Positions 47,644-61,155 of a stretch of 64,000 nt of DNA are shown here, piece after piece (the first letter of the stretch is position 1; each line of letters opens with the position of its first letter). This DNA comes from Gymnogyps californianus (lineage: Eukaryota; Chordata; Aves; Accipitriformes; Cathartidae). The notes beneath the pieces are model-generated. The model was not told where the DNA came from, made no database searches, and saw nothing but the letters and a program-made list of their open reading frames with translations. The DNA lies in contig NC_059471.1 in assembly GCF_018139145.2 (NCBI RefSeq), forward strand, positions 206,479,494-206,543,493, given 5' to 3'. A program made the translations under genes and the position numbers.

Positions 47644-50502
47644 ATTAAAGGAGTGCAAAATTCCTGCAGGTGTTTCTAAGATCAGTGCCCTAAATACTTA
47701 CGTTGACATAGAAAATGACGTTGCTATGGCCTTTAAGAAGCAAAAGGGGATAGAATTTGAAATTATGTTTGAGGTGTACAAAATGAATTAAAAGATCCTT
47801 TATCTACAGAGTTCACAAACTTTTCTCAGGCTCCCCCTCATTTTCTTCAGATGAGCTCTAAAATAATTCTGTACTTACATTTCCTAGCATTATTCTTACG
47901 TTCACCTTACCTTGCAAATTTTACAAGTACAGACGAAGTTTCAACTAGTACAATGAATTATGAGTCCATTTTATTAGCATGGTAATGAAAGCCTGATACT
48001 CAAGTGTTTAAACTTAAACAAATGAAATATTTCTGAATCTGTGGGCCACACACTTGGGAAAGAGTCAGCTGGACAGAATGCTGTCCCCATGCACTGCCCT
48101 TTGCAGAATACCATTCTCTATTATGTTGTTTATTTATTATCCTTTTAATGCATTATTGCACTCAAACAAGATGTACTTATATAACAGGACAGAAAAATAA
48201 TTTGTGGAGTAGTAGATGGAAGTTAAAACACACTGCTCTCTATGTTAGACAATATTTAGTTAGAAACCTAAGAGAAAAGTAATGGAAAATGTAGTTTTCC
48301 ATATTTTTTTCCTTGTCCTAATCTTTTTTGTTTCTTCTCTGTACGTGGTGTATTTAATCAGACCTATCAGCCTGAAGATTCCTGCATCTTTAGATATCCC
48401 TTGTTAGAAGAAATTAATGTAAATCTAGCCAAGCCCTGATTTGAGCAGGGAATTATCTTTAAACTGGCTTTGAATGACAGTCATATTTGACTTTTTTCTT
48501 ACTTAGAAATATTAATATACCTGTCATGCTACAAAGCTTTTGATAGTGATTTAGAGATCATCCTGTTTCTCAAGGGGGGCACTTTAATTACCTATATACA
48601 CAAAAGTGAGAAAACAAGGAAGTAATTATTATTTGGAAAAAATTGTTACTGTTGTGTCCAAATACAAGTTAGTATAATACTTAATCATTTATGATTATTT
48701 CCAAGATCTGTTAACAACAAATGTATATATGCAAACATGATCAAATCCATACTATGACATATGGTGCAATGTTTTTAATGGAACATGATAATTAGATGGC
48801 TGAAAGAGATGCAGATTGATACTTGATATTATTAGGAACATTGTTAGGAAGTGGATTTGCTTTTGTTATGTGTGCCTCTTGTCTTCTCTGAAGTGTTGGA
48901 TATAAGATTCAGGACCATTTCTGTAAGGTGCTGGTGTTCATTCTTCCTGCTCAAATGAATAGGTGTTAAATTTAGTTTTAGTGTCTGAAGCTTTCTTTGA
49001 CAACCAGCTAAAAAACTGTGTCTACCCAGCAAAGTCCACCCTATCCAGACTCCTCTCAAGCAGCTTTGTCAAGGCTCAGATAAATAACTGAGCTGTCAGC
49101 AGACAAGAGGTGGGTGGAATCGCATGGTTATGGGGTTTTAAGTCCCCTCTGAACATTTGGTATTACGTCAGAGAGGTGAGATCTTCCCCTGCTCAGTAGA
49201 TCTCAAACAGGAGGGTCCTACCAGCACCCTCAATCACACAGCTTAGCCAGGGCTGTCTCAGGAGCACCAGGGGAGAAACAGAAACTCTCCGGTCTGCAGG
49301 GTGAAGACCTGCAGTGGGAAAAGGTTGTCCGCTCGGGGAACAACCACAGCACCGCAAGAGATCCCAGGAGCAATATGGAAAGAACAATGGTGAGGCAGGG
49401 GCTCAGTCAGGTTTCGTTAAAAGTTTTAAAATGCTTTGAAAATTAAACTTACTAGATATTATTCCTTTATTATTGTGCTATATTGCTGCATAGATAGATA
49501 TATGTGGGTGACGTATGGATATATATTTGTCTCCTTGTTTGTGTGGGAACTCTGAATCTTAAAATTAATGTGTATAACAGGTTGTGTTCTGAGAAATTGA
49601 CATTAGTATCTGCAAGTAGCATATACATAATTCTTTATGAATATAAATTCTACTTTTCTTAATACCCATGAAACTGCTGTACTGTGGGCAAGACTCCAAA
49701 TGCTATATTTCTGTAAGGCAGCTACCAAAATCAGCTATTGTTCATTTAAAGTGTCATTTGGAAACTAGGTTTTCATGGAAATATGAAAACTTAATTGGGA
49801 AAAAAAATATTTAATTCCATATACTTTGTAAAATATTGTAATGAATCCAGATCCTGCAGATAGTGGATAACATGGCTGTGGTGAAACTTTTCAAACAGGA
49901 CTACACAGGTGGGGTCCAAAGTCCCCAGTTAGGATTATAAATAATCACCTTGATTTCTAAAAACTCCTGCAGAAGAGAATAATTGACTGATTGGTACTAG
50001 ACCTGGGTAGGCATCTTTCAAAGATACATTACACTTATATCAGATGTAGGACTCCAGAAGGACTTGGGTTTTACAGCATTATAGTGTTGCAGAAGTCAAC
50101 TTTGAGCAGTCAGGGGAGGCTCAGAGCTATATGCCTGGATATGTATAAATTATACATTGATAATTAGATGTCTGTGTGGTATATAGGAAGAATTAGGTGC
50201 CCCAGAAAGAGATACACTAAGGTCTTCAATATGAGCATGAAACTCGTTACGACATTCTTATGCCCCATGTCCTGTTAAAATTGTAAGAAAGGACATTTAT
50301 CTGCACAAGCCATGTTTTATATCTAATTTTTCCAACACCTAATGGTTAGTCTTCGTTCAATAAGTGAAAAATGTGAGATCAACTCCCTTTGACAGCCTGA
50401 TGACATGGTACATGCATTTCTCAATTTCTCATGATGCAGCTTTTTGATTTTACAAAGAGTAAATAACTATTTGTATTCAAGGGAGAGGAGGCATGACATT
50501 TT

Positions 50503-50514
50503 GCCCCCTGCTAG
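50503..50514 (-). promoter_or_regulatory. CTCF-type motif, one mismatch (reverse orientation)
   Basis: On the minus strand CTAGCAGGGGGC fits CCASYAGRKGGC except at the second base. Same orientation as the better match 2.7 kb to the right. Confidence 0.4.
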
Positions 50515-51290
50515 AGTGCTAGCTTCGGGTAGAGAGCACACATTAAGTATTGTACTGCCTGTATTAAATAGTACTTGGAGCAAGGGCTGAAATTTATGTA
50601 AATTCCCAGCAGGAATTGATCACCTTTATGTTTGTAACGTATATATCAAATCACACATAATCTCTGTCTTTGGTTTCTTCAAGTGGCTGTTTCTATATGT
50701 CATGCACAGTGGAACAGTTTGAAGGACTGAGAAGTTCCAATAGCTGTGTGTTTAAAAGCATTAACGCGGAAAACATGTGGCAGGTTCCAAGCCTTATGGA
50801 CAGAAAAAAGACTTTTTTCTTGTTCATCACACAAACACTGTGCTAGCTGCTAGGTAAGAGGGAGGTGTTTTTATCAGCTCTTAATTCTGGGGACCGAAAG
50901 GTAGGTATGCTTTGCTATTAGAGCTGTTTGTAGGAAAAAGGTGATGGAAAACCTAGTATATGACTTTCAACAAGGGCTAGACATGGAGCTGGAAAGGGGA
51001 CCACAGGAAGGAAGGAGTATACCCTGCCTAAACTTGTTCATAGTTAGACTAGCAGTTGAGATCCAATCAAGTTTAGTAGTAGCTGCAAATCCTTTCCAGC
51101 TATTTTCGTATGGCACGTACATAGACAGACAGATCAGGACACCATTCGAAGGAAGACCTAGAGGAGGGCTAAAGGTGTAGGAATGACAAAAGGAATCCTC
51201 ACTGAACAAAAACTGTGTGGGTGGGTGTGAGAGGGGAGGGGAAATTATGTTCATTTTTCAACCTTGTTTTGCAACTAGACAGAAAACTCC

Positions 51291-51306
51291 TTTTTTTTTT
51301 TTTTTT
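51291..51306. repeat. T16 homopolymer
   Basis: Sixteen T. On the minus strand it would be a poly(A), but no retrocopy was recognised on its far side (51307 onward). Confidence 0.9.
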
Positions 51307-53225
51307 AAGAACAGTCAGTCTAATTTTCACTCATGATAGGAGGACATGCATGAAATCGTTTTAATGAGCAGTTGCTTAAAGGAAACATAATCATGGAGAT
51401 TAGGGTTTTCTGTACTTTTTCAGCTTTTTATGTCTGTATCTACATGTGCGAGAATTTTCAAGAATTAATCATTTAGTTTCAAAAATGCTTTGGGCTTTTC
51501 AAGTAATTCTATTTTTAAGCATTGATGTAGCCACATATTTTTCTGTTCATGGTTCAGAAATAGGATTTGCTTCCCTGTTTTTTATCTGTCAAAGTCAGTA
51601 GAAATCATAAGGTATTTATGACATAGTAACCAACTTATTGCTCTGTGAAATACAGTGTTGAAAATGTGGGTGTAAAATGTTCAGCTGTTTCATGACTTCC
51701 TAGAGCTCTCTGCATGGAACACGTAGTATTTTGAGAGCTTTAGCTCTATATCTCTATTTACCTCAAAACAGAAATATTTAAACAAAAGTTATTAAAATTA
51801 CTGAACTGATGTCTCCGACTCTAACGATGGTTTAGGCCATTGTTACAGTGACTGGCTGAGCTGAAAGGATACAGGACCATTTTGAAGGATCTGAACACCA
51901 ACCTAAAACATCCTAATCGGAAAAGAAATACCGTGGAAGAGCAGGTTTTTATTCTTAAAATAATGAAATTAATATTTGGAATATGTCATAATTTTTCCCA
52001 TGTTTTTGTTATTGCCATCAATAGTTTCACCCTAGCCAAATCAGCAATTCGTAATAAGGAGCAAAGGCACATAGTAAATTCCTGACCATCTGCTGCTCAG
52101 TTGCAAGTACAGTAGGCTGACATGGAGGACAAAATGCTGGAAACAGGGAATAAGGGTCCGGAACCTGCCATTATGAACAAAGATAATTAAAAGACCATGT
52201 GAAACCACGGTGGACAAGAGGATATACTGGAAATTAAGAGTAAAGCCTAGTGTAAAATACTTAATAAAATTAAATATTTTTCTTTTCAGTCTTCCCCAGG
52301 AAGTGTCAAACAGTTACTTTAGCTATGTTTTACTCTTTCTGCTTTTATCCTCTTTCCTCTTTTCCTTTTATCGCAAAAAAATTTCTTTAAAAAGTACTGA
52401 TAGAAGCAGAGAAGTCAAAGTTCATGCTTAGAAATAAGGGCGTGTGGAGGAGTGTCTGCTTTTCACTGCTGCAAAGGGTTTTCAGAAAATGTCGCCCATG
52501 CGTGTGCTTGTTTACGCTGTGCAAATGGTAAGGCATTTCTCAGAGGAATGCGGCAAGCAGCGTTTCTGAAAGCAATCGGGAAATTCTTGCTGATGTGGGA
52601 GTCACCAGCACTCTCCCAAGCTAATGAAAAACCCGAGATCAGGATTAAATGTGAAAGAAGAGTGTCTGCTAATTGATTTTCATTATGTATGGAACAGGAA
52701 GGGTTAGAGGTAGAGCTGTGGCTCCCTCCTGAAAGGCCGGACGCTGCTGGTGCTCAGGCTGCCGGTGCATTATTAGCATCTCCCAGCTACAGGGAACCGT
52801 CTTCAGTCTTCCTTGCAGTAATTGCTGTTCTGGTGTCTCCTGTGCTCACAATTTGCTGCTATTGTCCTCACTCACTCCTTGATTTTCTTTTCAGTTTCTG
52901 CTCGGGCGGCTTGCTGTAGCTTTCAAACCCAGTCGTGGTTACTTTGGTGTTTAAAACCCAGCCGAGGGAAGCATGGCTGTGCTCAGCAGTGCTGCTGCTG
53001 GCACACCGAATGCTGCAGTGCACGGAGTGAGGATTTTCTACGCTGCAGGCGTAACTGAGAGCAATTTATGTTTGCAGAGGGGATGTCATTGCTCACATTC
53101 TACAAACGTTTCTGCTTGGGAGTACTTCTAGTAATTTAGTTATGAGCCCTGACCCCTGGTTCCCTGGGAGGGAGGTACCTTTGCTGCCCAGCAGCAAGAG
53201 CTGGGATGATGCTGAGTATTCTGGA

Positions 53226-53239
53226 GTGCCATCTGCTGG
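53226..53239 (-). promoter_or_regulatory. CTCF-type motif (reverse orientation)
   Basis: On the minus strand CCAGCAGATGGCAC fits the CTCF core CCASYAGRKGGCRS at every position. It lies about 17 kb upstream of the MAGI2 promoter, in a stretch of raised GC. Confidence 0.55.
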
Positions 53240-54815
53240 CACTGTGTCCTCTTGCTGTTTACACGAGGAATGATGGCCCTGTGACCAGAGATGTGCGGGG
53301 GGTAAGTACCGGTAAGCATGTACTGTCAGGACACTGTAAACTGCTCTACCCAAGGGCAGGGGCTGAGCTATCACGATAATCGATGATCCATAATTGCCTT
53401 CCAGTTCTCCTCCTTCCCACTACAGCAAGAGTGAGCGAGGCAGGCCGGAGAGACTGGTGCCTGCATTTTGCCTAACTTTATATTATAAACATTAGTTACG
53501 TTAGCATTATAAGCATTGGAAGTCTGTACTTTTACCAGACGTTTCTGTTTGACATGACACATTTACCGTTTGGTTTCTCCTGCTTCGTTCAGAGCTCTGA
53601 TTTGAAGGGATTAAATCTATATTTCCTTTCCATTTCTATGGGAACAGCTAACGCTCTTCTAATATAGCTGTTTTGTAACTACTGGGCCTGACTCCCTTCT
53701 CATGTGGGCTGTTTTTAAGCCAGTATTGCGCTGTCGATCCCACCTGAGTTACGTGAAGCTGACAATTATCATTAAGAGCATTCGGATCTGCTGCTCTCCC
53801 AGCACATTGCAATGAAAGGGACTTGCATGCAAAATGTAAGCAGGTTTGGAGCAGATATTGTAAAACATCTCTTACCATCCATCATTTTATTTTGATAGCC
53901 CTAGTTCTAACTCCAGAGCTAGAACAGCCACAAATTTCCATTATATGGCTCACACCAACCTGCCAACTGTGAAGAATCAGCTTTTTTGTATTCATTAGGA
54001 ATATGGACTTAGATTTGGTTTTCCTCCAAAAGCTTCAGAATACAGGATCAGAATTGCATTTGGGTTTGGGTTTTTTTCCCCATTTGTGTTAAAACACGTA
54101 ATGTTATGGGTTTCAGAATTAAAAGATGTTCATGATTGTTCATCCTGTTATGCGCTGGCCTGAAACAGAAGCAGCAGAGGTCATTGGTATGTACACCTGA
54201 CTGTGGGAGAATTTGTTCTTTGGTTTAATACTATGTGCCTTCCTCAGAAAAATGCAGTAGTTTCTCTTGGGGCTTACCACCTTTATTACATTTTATGCTG
54301 AAAGGAGGCTGATGTCAAATGGGTTTGATCCTCATATCAGGTGGTTGTGGCCCCTGGAGAAATCATGAATGATGCAAGGAGAGCTGGCTGGTCATATTAT
54401 GGTAACACATTTCATGTTTCTAACGAGTGAAACCACATGTAAAGTTAGGCAAAAGGTGAGTACTTCCCTAAAATGGATTTTCTGTATTATTTGGTCATTC
54501 GGAGACTGCATAGAAAGATATCGCACACAGCTGTGTGACAGTCAGAGCAGGAGTGACCGTTACCTCCGTAGGCTTCTTGCAGCTCATGCTTATCATCTCC
54601 TGCTGTCCGCGGTTCAGAGGACTTGTGTTCACTTCTCCTGAGCTGGTGACAGCAGCTAGCGAGGCTGCATGCATTTAGCTCTTGGGAACACTCCTCTTCC
54701 TCTTGCTGTGGCTGTGAAGAGAGCTAAAATGTGCGTGCATGAGGCAGGCTTTGTATTTCACTGTGACTGGCACCATGGGGCAAATTATTTATATATTATT
54801 TATATATTATATCTT

Positions 54816-55042
54816 AGATTGGATATTAGGTAAAATTTCTTCACTGAAAGGGTTGTCAAGCATCGGAACAGGCTGCCCAGGGAAGTGGTTGAGTCACCAT
54901 CCCTGGAGGTATTTAAAAGACATGTAGATGTGGCACTTACGGACATGGTTTAGTGGTGGACTTGGCAGTGCTAGGTTAACGGTTGAACTCGATGATCTTG
55001 AAGGTCTTTTCCAACCTTAACGGTTCTATGGTTCTATGATTT
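54816..55042 (+). mobile_element. CR1 LINE 3' tail fragment
   Basis: About 227 bases equivalent to the last fifth of the 27-kb CR1 copy: AGATTGGATATTAGG, AACAGGCTGCCCAGGGAAGT, GGTCTTTTCCAACCTTA and the terminal TTCTATGGTTCTATGATTT. It is clearly the same subfamily by eye, in the same plus orientation. It inserted next to an (ATTTATAT)-type AT-rich stretch at 54785..54815. Strongly 5'-truncated. Confidence 0.95.
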
Positions 55043-55514
55043 TTGAGTCATATTTGCACGGTTCCCTGATGGGTTAAGTAGACACTTTGGTTCTTGTTGA
55101 TCTTGCTCTCCTGAATTGAATCAACCCATGGGCCAGTTCTTCTCTGTGCTACTTTAATTTTATGGTAATAAAAATATTTGCTAATTTACCAGTCACCATA
55201 GCTTAAAAACAGAGCAGTAGTATGGAAAATCTGTTCTTGACCTTTAGCTTATAATATTTTGTCTGAAGAGCTAAAATATACATAACACTGAAAAGAGACT
55301 GTTTATATGCTAAATAAACCAAAGGGAAAAATAAGAACAAAATATTTAAACATCTACTGAAGCGTATGAAATATATATCATTTCACATTTTCAGCTAAAT
55401 TATACCGTAGAGATACTGACAAATCCATTCCTAGAGGGTAAAAGTTGGGGTTGTGGTAATAGGACCAAAGAAGAAAATGTGGTAGGTGCAATCTATACCT
55501 TATGCAGCTTGGGG

Positions 55515-55611
55515 AAGGGGGGGGAGGTGTTTGGTTTTGTTGTTGTTTTGGGGGTTGTTTTGTTTGTTTATTTATTTACTTATTATTTAATTTTTATTTA
55601 TGTATTATATT
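55515..55611. repeat. T-rich low-complexity (TTTG/TTTA) tract
   Basis: A G-run and TTG units pass into TTTG and then TTTA units. Simple sequence in which a chance ORF with poly-F/V/L content appears. Confidence 0.85.
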
Positions 55612-56900
55612 GTCCCTAGAGCACTGTCATATTCACTTCCTCTTTATGGATATATTTGCGGAGAGAGGTGACAAGGTTGATATTTGCATTGGGCAGCTTC
55701 GAAACTCTCAGCGTAAAACCACTTATTAATGAAACAAATGTGCCTGGTGTTATGCTCTCTGTTGTTATTCACATGGACGGTTTGGATCTGAATGACCTCA
55801 TCTTCCTAGCTGGGGGGTACTCTCTAAACAGGGATTTGCCTGGGAAAATATGCAGAGGCGCATTCAGACCATCTGCTTTTCTGATTGAACCGACATGGGA
55901 GGTTCATGCCGTGGGCCAGGTAGCAGGGGCACAGTTTACATATTGCGATGTATATGGCTCCTCTAAGGCCACAGGAGGAGGAAGAGAGTTGCTGTGCATG
56001 GACCCTAGTAGAAAATCGCATTCAGCAGGACTTCTTTGAGTGCAGGGCCCTGGTCAGGGTGTCTCAGTCCCAGCTACGGCACAGGGATGCAGACTGTCCT
56101 GTTGTACCTCTCCGTGCTTATTCATACAGCATAAATGTCAGATGCTGGCCTGGTGGGCGGCTCGTGGTGCCAGTGTCAGGCATGCATCATGCTGATGTCC
56201 TGTGAGGGACAGCATGGAAATTATCATGTGTAAATTAGGTTATTCTTTAAGTTAATCTCATCACTGTTTCAACATCATAGGGGCGTGCCCTAGTACCACT
56301 GCAATTTTGGACTCTGGGAAGTGGGCAACCTTTTCCTTGGTGAGGGGAAAAAAACCATTCAGGCACTTGTGTGACACCGAGTTTCTCTTGCAAAGGCTGG
56401 GTCAAACACACACATCAGGCTTGAATCCATGACCATATATATCGCAAGTGCACTTGTGTTGGTGCTACGATGATAAAATATAAAAGCGGCACAAGACAAC
56501 TTCCAATAAAAGGTTATCACTGCAATTCCGAAAAATTGTGTTTAGAGATTTAGAAATCCATTTCTAAGGTCTATAAGTCTTTCTGCCTTGAGCCTATCTT
56601 TTCCATTTTATCTCAATCTCTTAATTGTAGTTCAGGTTTAGTGCTAAGATGTTAACAGTACGTGGAGGGACCAGTAAAATCTCTCACAGTACTGACCATT
56701 TATTGTTTTTAAGCTGTATAAGACTGCCTGTATTATTTAAATGCCTGTCCTTTGTTATTACTTTGCAGAAATGAGGAAGAACTCTTTGTCTTTAGGGTAG
56801 CATAAGTATAGGTCATATGAGTTTCAGTGCCAGCAGTTTTCTGGCCATTGCAAGGGCCCACCCCGTAGGTGAGAGTCTCAGTTTCTCACTGCTGAGAAAT

Positions 56901-56940
56901 AATAATTTCATATAATTTCATATAATTTCATATAATTTCA
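56901..56940. repeat. 10-bp tandem repeat, four copies
   Basis: Four head-to-tail copies of TATAATTTCA; only the first differs, by one base. It is a short minisatellite of helical-turn length. Confidence 0.95.
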
Positions 56941-59900
56941 GGAACTGAAATGTAGTTTAGTACAGTGATTCCCACGATGTGATGTGTGAACCACTTGCAC
57001 CTGCAAGGCAAAGAAAATGCTCAGTGATATGGAGAGTTGTGACTGTGGACGTGGTCCTTTGCTTCGGATGGTCTGGCAGTCCGTGGCCGATTGATAGGCA
57101 ACATCAGATCAGATGCAACAAAAGCTCCATCTGATTCTTTAGGCCAGATCCTGAGATCTCATAAATTGCCAACATCCTCAGGATGTGACCCTTTGTCATC
57201 TGTATAAATAATGTATAAATATATGGAAGATATATCCATAGTTGGTCTAAATTTGCCTACCTCTTAAATAACCTAATAATTGCCTAGGGTTCATGCATCA
57301 CACAGCTTCAGAAATCAATCAATCAGCAGTCAGGAGACAGAGTTAAGCTTGAAAACACAATTGTATGTGTTCTTCCTATAGAGCCTTTCTGTGTAGCATT
57401 ATAAATAATTGCTTACTATCAGTTAATATCCAATTTAATGCAAAATGGAAATTCTTATGCACACTGGCATAGAGCAATCTTCAGTGTGCCTCTGTGATTT
57501 CACTGGTTTGTAGGAGTAAAGGCATGACTTCAGCTTGTTCAGATAACAAAAGGTGAGGTAGCTCAGTTATAATGGTAAAACACTGTAGCTCAGGGGAGGC
57601 TGCACCCTCTAAGCACCAGAGCCTGGATCTGCAGTAAGGAGTTGGTTTGATGCATGACATTTCAAGGAGATCTAGAGCTTGTCTGCAAATATCTGGCTTT
57701 GAGAGAGATCTCTCCAAGTGACTTCCTCCTTCTCTTCCAAATATGTCCAGACTTTGGTGAATTCCCAGACTAGGGTCTTCATTGCGTCACTGTGGATCCA
57801 TGTGAGGAATGTGTTTCTTATGTCTGCTCTCTTCCTTTCATACATTGCCATTTTTTTTTCCTCTTCATAATTTGAACAAGACAGACAGACCATTATGCAA
57901 AAGCTTACTTGGAAAAATAAAATGCCTTGAACTAGTACAGCTGCTTTGCTATGAATAAACTTAAATATACTGGGGTTTTAACCTAGCTGTTTCATTAGGT
58001 TAGATTTGGAATAGCCTCACTAGATACAAGCCCAGTGCATAATATCCCTGAAGAACTTATGTTTTATGTGTATTATTTCAGTTCTTGTGAGCAGAAGAAC
58101 GCAGGAACAGTTTGTTATGAACTGTTGTTTATAAATTACAACTTCAGTCACACAGAAGATAGGCACTCCTTGTATATAAGCAGTACAAACACTGAGAAAA
58201 AGAGATGGAGCTGCAGCAATGTGTTACATCTGAATATCCCGGAGATCTGAGAGATTGTGATCTGCTTAGATCTAAAATCTTGAAGGACTGTGTGATATGA
58301 AACAATAACTACTTTTCACTTTTTAGTCACCTTTCAATAATAAATGTTTTTGATACATGATTTCTTCTTCTTTGTCCAGAACATATGAAATAATTTTACA
58401 TAAATATCAATCAGGCATAACTGAGGCATCTGGCATTTTGAAATAGATTCTGATTCCTGCCAAAGCAGGAAATCATGAGTAAAACAATTAATAAATACCA
58501 TTCCTCACTTTCTAGCACAATAAAAGGAAAACAAATTAAGACAAACTCTATAAGCTTTTAAATGCGTATATCTATGTGGCAAAATGTAGCATAAAGATCA
58601 TATCTGTTCTGTCTGCAGTGTTTTAACTAAATGAAAAGCGTCAACTTTACTTTAGAAAAATAAGTACAGATTGCACAAAAATAAGATGAAAATCGATGGC
58701 TTCATCTGTACAGTTTCTTGCTTCCTGATTTAAAGAGTGATCTTAAAAGGTAGTGAAAGCTTGTTGGAGATTTTCACTTAAGCTGGGACACTCTGAGACT
58801 GACTCACAGTTTGAAGCTTGTCCAGCTCTTGTAGCTGACCCACTCCTGTCTGATGCATGAGGTGAAATGCAAAGGTTCCAACATTTTGGGACTGTGAGAC
58901 TTGGAGGAATGTGAGAAGATTGAGATCTAGAGCAGAGCTGTTGAGCTTTATTGCACAAGCAGTCAGAACTATTCCTCAAAATTCAAGAGAGCAGATGTTG
59001 CCCATGGGATTATGACCTTTACCCTGATGTTCAGGTTTTCTCTGTTTACACCAGGGATAAGCTAAAATAAATATATTTACTTCAGATTGCCTGGGGCCCA
59101 AGTGGTCTAAAAATATTGAAGCTCACTGCAACATCTCAGCAGTGAGTTTATTTGAACAGAATCAGCATTATTTTTATAGAACACAAAAATATTTTACGTA
59201 CTTACGAGTAACGGAGTTTGTTATTAAAAAGCCCTCCTCAGCTCTCCTCCAAACTATGTAGCCTCATGCATGGAGAAACAATTATCATCGACTAAAACCT
59301 TGAAACAGTTTCTTTCCAGCTTTTAAAACACTCTGTGAAAAGCTCTGAGGAATGACAAAAAAATAAAAATCCAGTTACTAGCCAAGCATGGAGCAAAAAT
59401 TTTAGTTTGAGCATCAGTGACATACACTGTCAGTAGTCCCTGAGCTCTCATAGTCAGCTATCTGGTACAGCAGAGACATCCCCACTCAATACTACATAAT
59501 ACATCAATTATTTTCCTTCTAGACCTGACTAAGCCCTTAAGAAAGTACAAGACCTTGAAGGCTCTCAGCACCTTTGCCTCTTGGACTCTTGGGCATCAAT
59601 TCCTGGAAAAGTCAGCCTTTCGTTAGCAGGAGGCTGACAGGGTGCTGCTCACTTGTCCAACTTTATTATTCATTCTCCAGAATATGTCCAATCTCCTTGT
59701 TATTTTTCTTTCATTGCTTGTTCCTCCTGGAGCCTAAAGGCATGACATTCAGAGGGCACTTTTGTGTATATCCCTGCTTACAGTCTCGGTGGCTGCCTTC
59801 TCTACCTGCTTGTGAGGGCCTGGTACGGCTTTTCAGAACATAGCGTGTTTTTCTTTGTTTTTCTTACTCATTTCAGACTGGTACAGATGGATGAAGAAAA

Positions 59901-60194
59901 AGTGCTGTAAGAAAGGAAAAAAAGTCTTGTGTTGAAGCATAGGGAATCAGGTTATTAGGATGGTCAATGGAGGAGGGTCCTTAGGCAAATTCCTTATGCT
60001 ATGAATGACCTTCAATTCACATACTCATTTTGGAGGTCTCTGACTTGAGAAATCTTGGACATGGTGTCCAAGGAGGCCAAATGCTGTTTTCTTTAGCTGA
60101 AAGCAATGGAAGATTCAAATGCATAGCATTTTTCGATGAAATAACAGGTAAATGAAATTGATTGCCCAAGTTTTCTTACATTCAGATTAGAGGA

Positions 60195-60275
60195 ACAATT
60201 TTGACTTGACCTCTCTGTACCTGAGTTTTCCAATCAAAAAGGGAGAGATAATCATCTTTCTCTATCCTGCACAAG
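60195..60275 (+). mobile_element. MIR-like SINE core fragment
   Basis: GACCTCTCTGTACCTGAGTT, then TTCC..AAAAAGGGAGAGATAATCA corresponds to the MIR core (CTCTGTGCCTCAGTTTCC, then AAAATGGGGATAATAAT). Plus orientation, decayed. Confidence 0.65.
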
Positions 60276-61110
60276 CGGTCTAAGGCTGAATGTGCTCATT
60301 TGTGTGAAATGAGGCTCAGCTGCACCGAGTTTGAAGCACCGTGGAAAGACCTGTGCCTATGGACAGTAAACGCATTTCTAAGCAGCTGCTACTCAGGGAC
60401 GGCATTTTTACTTCCCTGTGCCAACCCTTCAATAGCTTTGTAAATATGAAAAGAGGGTTGTGGTCTACTTGTGTGGTATTGTTGTGCATTTTGTTCATGT
60501 TGCATTTCAAGCAACATTGAACATAAACATTTTTTACATATTTTTGTCAGTAATTTTTCCTTGCGGTAAATTCTTAGACTCTGACATATTTTGAGCTTGC
60601 CTTCAGCAATCGGTACACATGTTTCTTATTAGGATCTCCCTTGTTACATCATTTATTATAACACTGTTTTGCCAAATGTTTGAATTAGGAAAGGCATGCC
60701 ATTTTGATGTTATTCAGGGATTCTTGCAGGGAAGTAAGGTAAGATGTAGATGATATTCTGTTTTGAGCCCATAAGCACAGATGTTTCTGATTAGGGTTTT
60801 CAGCAGCTTATAAAACCAAATGGGATTTGATAGAAGCTAGCTATAAAGGAAGTTTTGCAAAACTTCTTAGAAAGATTTGAATCCTTAATTTGTATGTATT
60901 CCCAGCTGAAGTTTCATTGTGTAGGGAAATGAATATGGGGAGCTGTTGCATAACCAGCAAACTCCAATTTTGATTTCAGAGAAACATAATAAAGTGAAAA
61001 TAAATTACATGGTAATAATTGTTTTGGACTGCAGGGCTAGTGCAACTTCCAGGGAGAAAAATAAAAGCTCTGATTCATCATAGTATTACTCCATTTTTAT
61101 TATACTGAAT

Positions 61111-61155
61111 TATATTGATAATTATTGATATATGATTGATGTATAATTGATATAA
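61111..61155. repeat. AT-rich ATTGATA repeats at about 10-11 bp spacing
   Basis: ATTGATA or ATTGAT occurs at 61114, 61124, 61135 and 61146 in very AT-rich sequence. The spacing is close to one helical turn. Confidence 0.75.

Larger units (their letters stand above)
44844..54815. other. upstream intergenic sequence
   Basis: AT-rich with two GC-richer stretches. One is 49020..49400, with the CRE-like TTACGTCA at 49163..49170. The other is 52690..53340, with plus-strand donor-like GGG|GTAAGT near 53301 and a CTCF-type motif. These may be regulatory or lncRNA exons. No coding gene is recognised. Confidence 0.5.

Noticed and set aside
57545..57620. tRNA-like A-box (TAGCTCAGTTATAATGG)
   Set aside because: No matching B-box (GGTTCGAATCC) follows, and no cloverleaf can be drawn. 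Probably chance or a very old SINE head.
60721..60745. Nine-base microexon-like arrangement (TTCTTGCAG, GGAAGTAAG, GTAAGA)
   Set aside because: Splice-like words this short recur by chance, and no flanking exons or reading frame support it.
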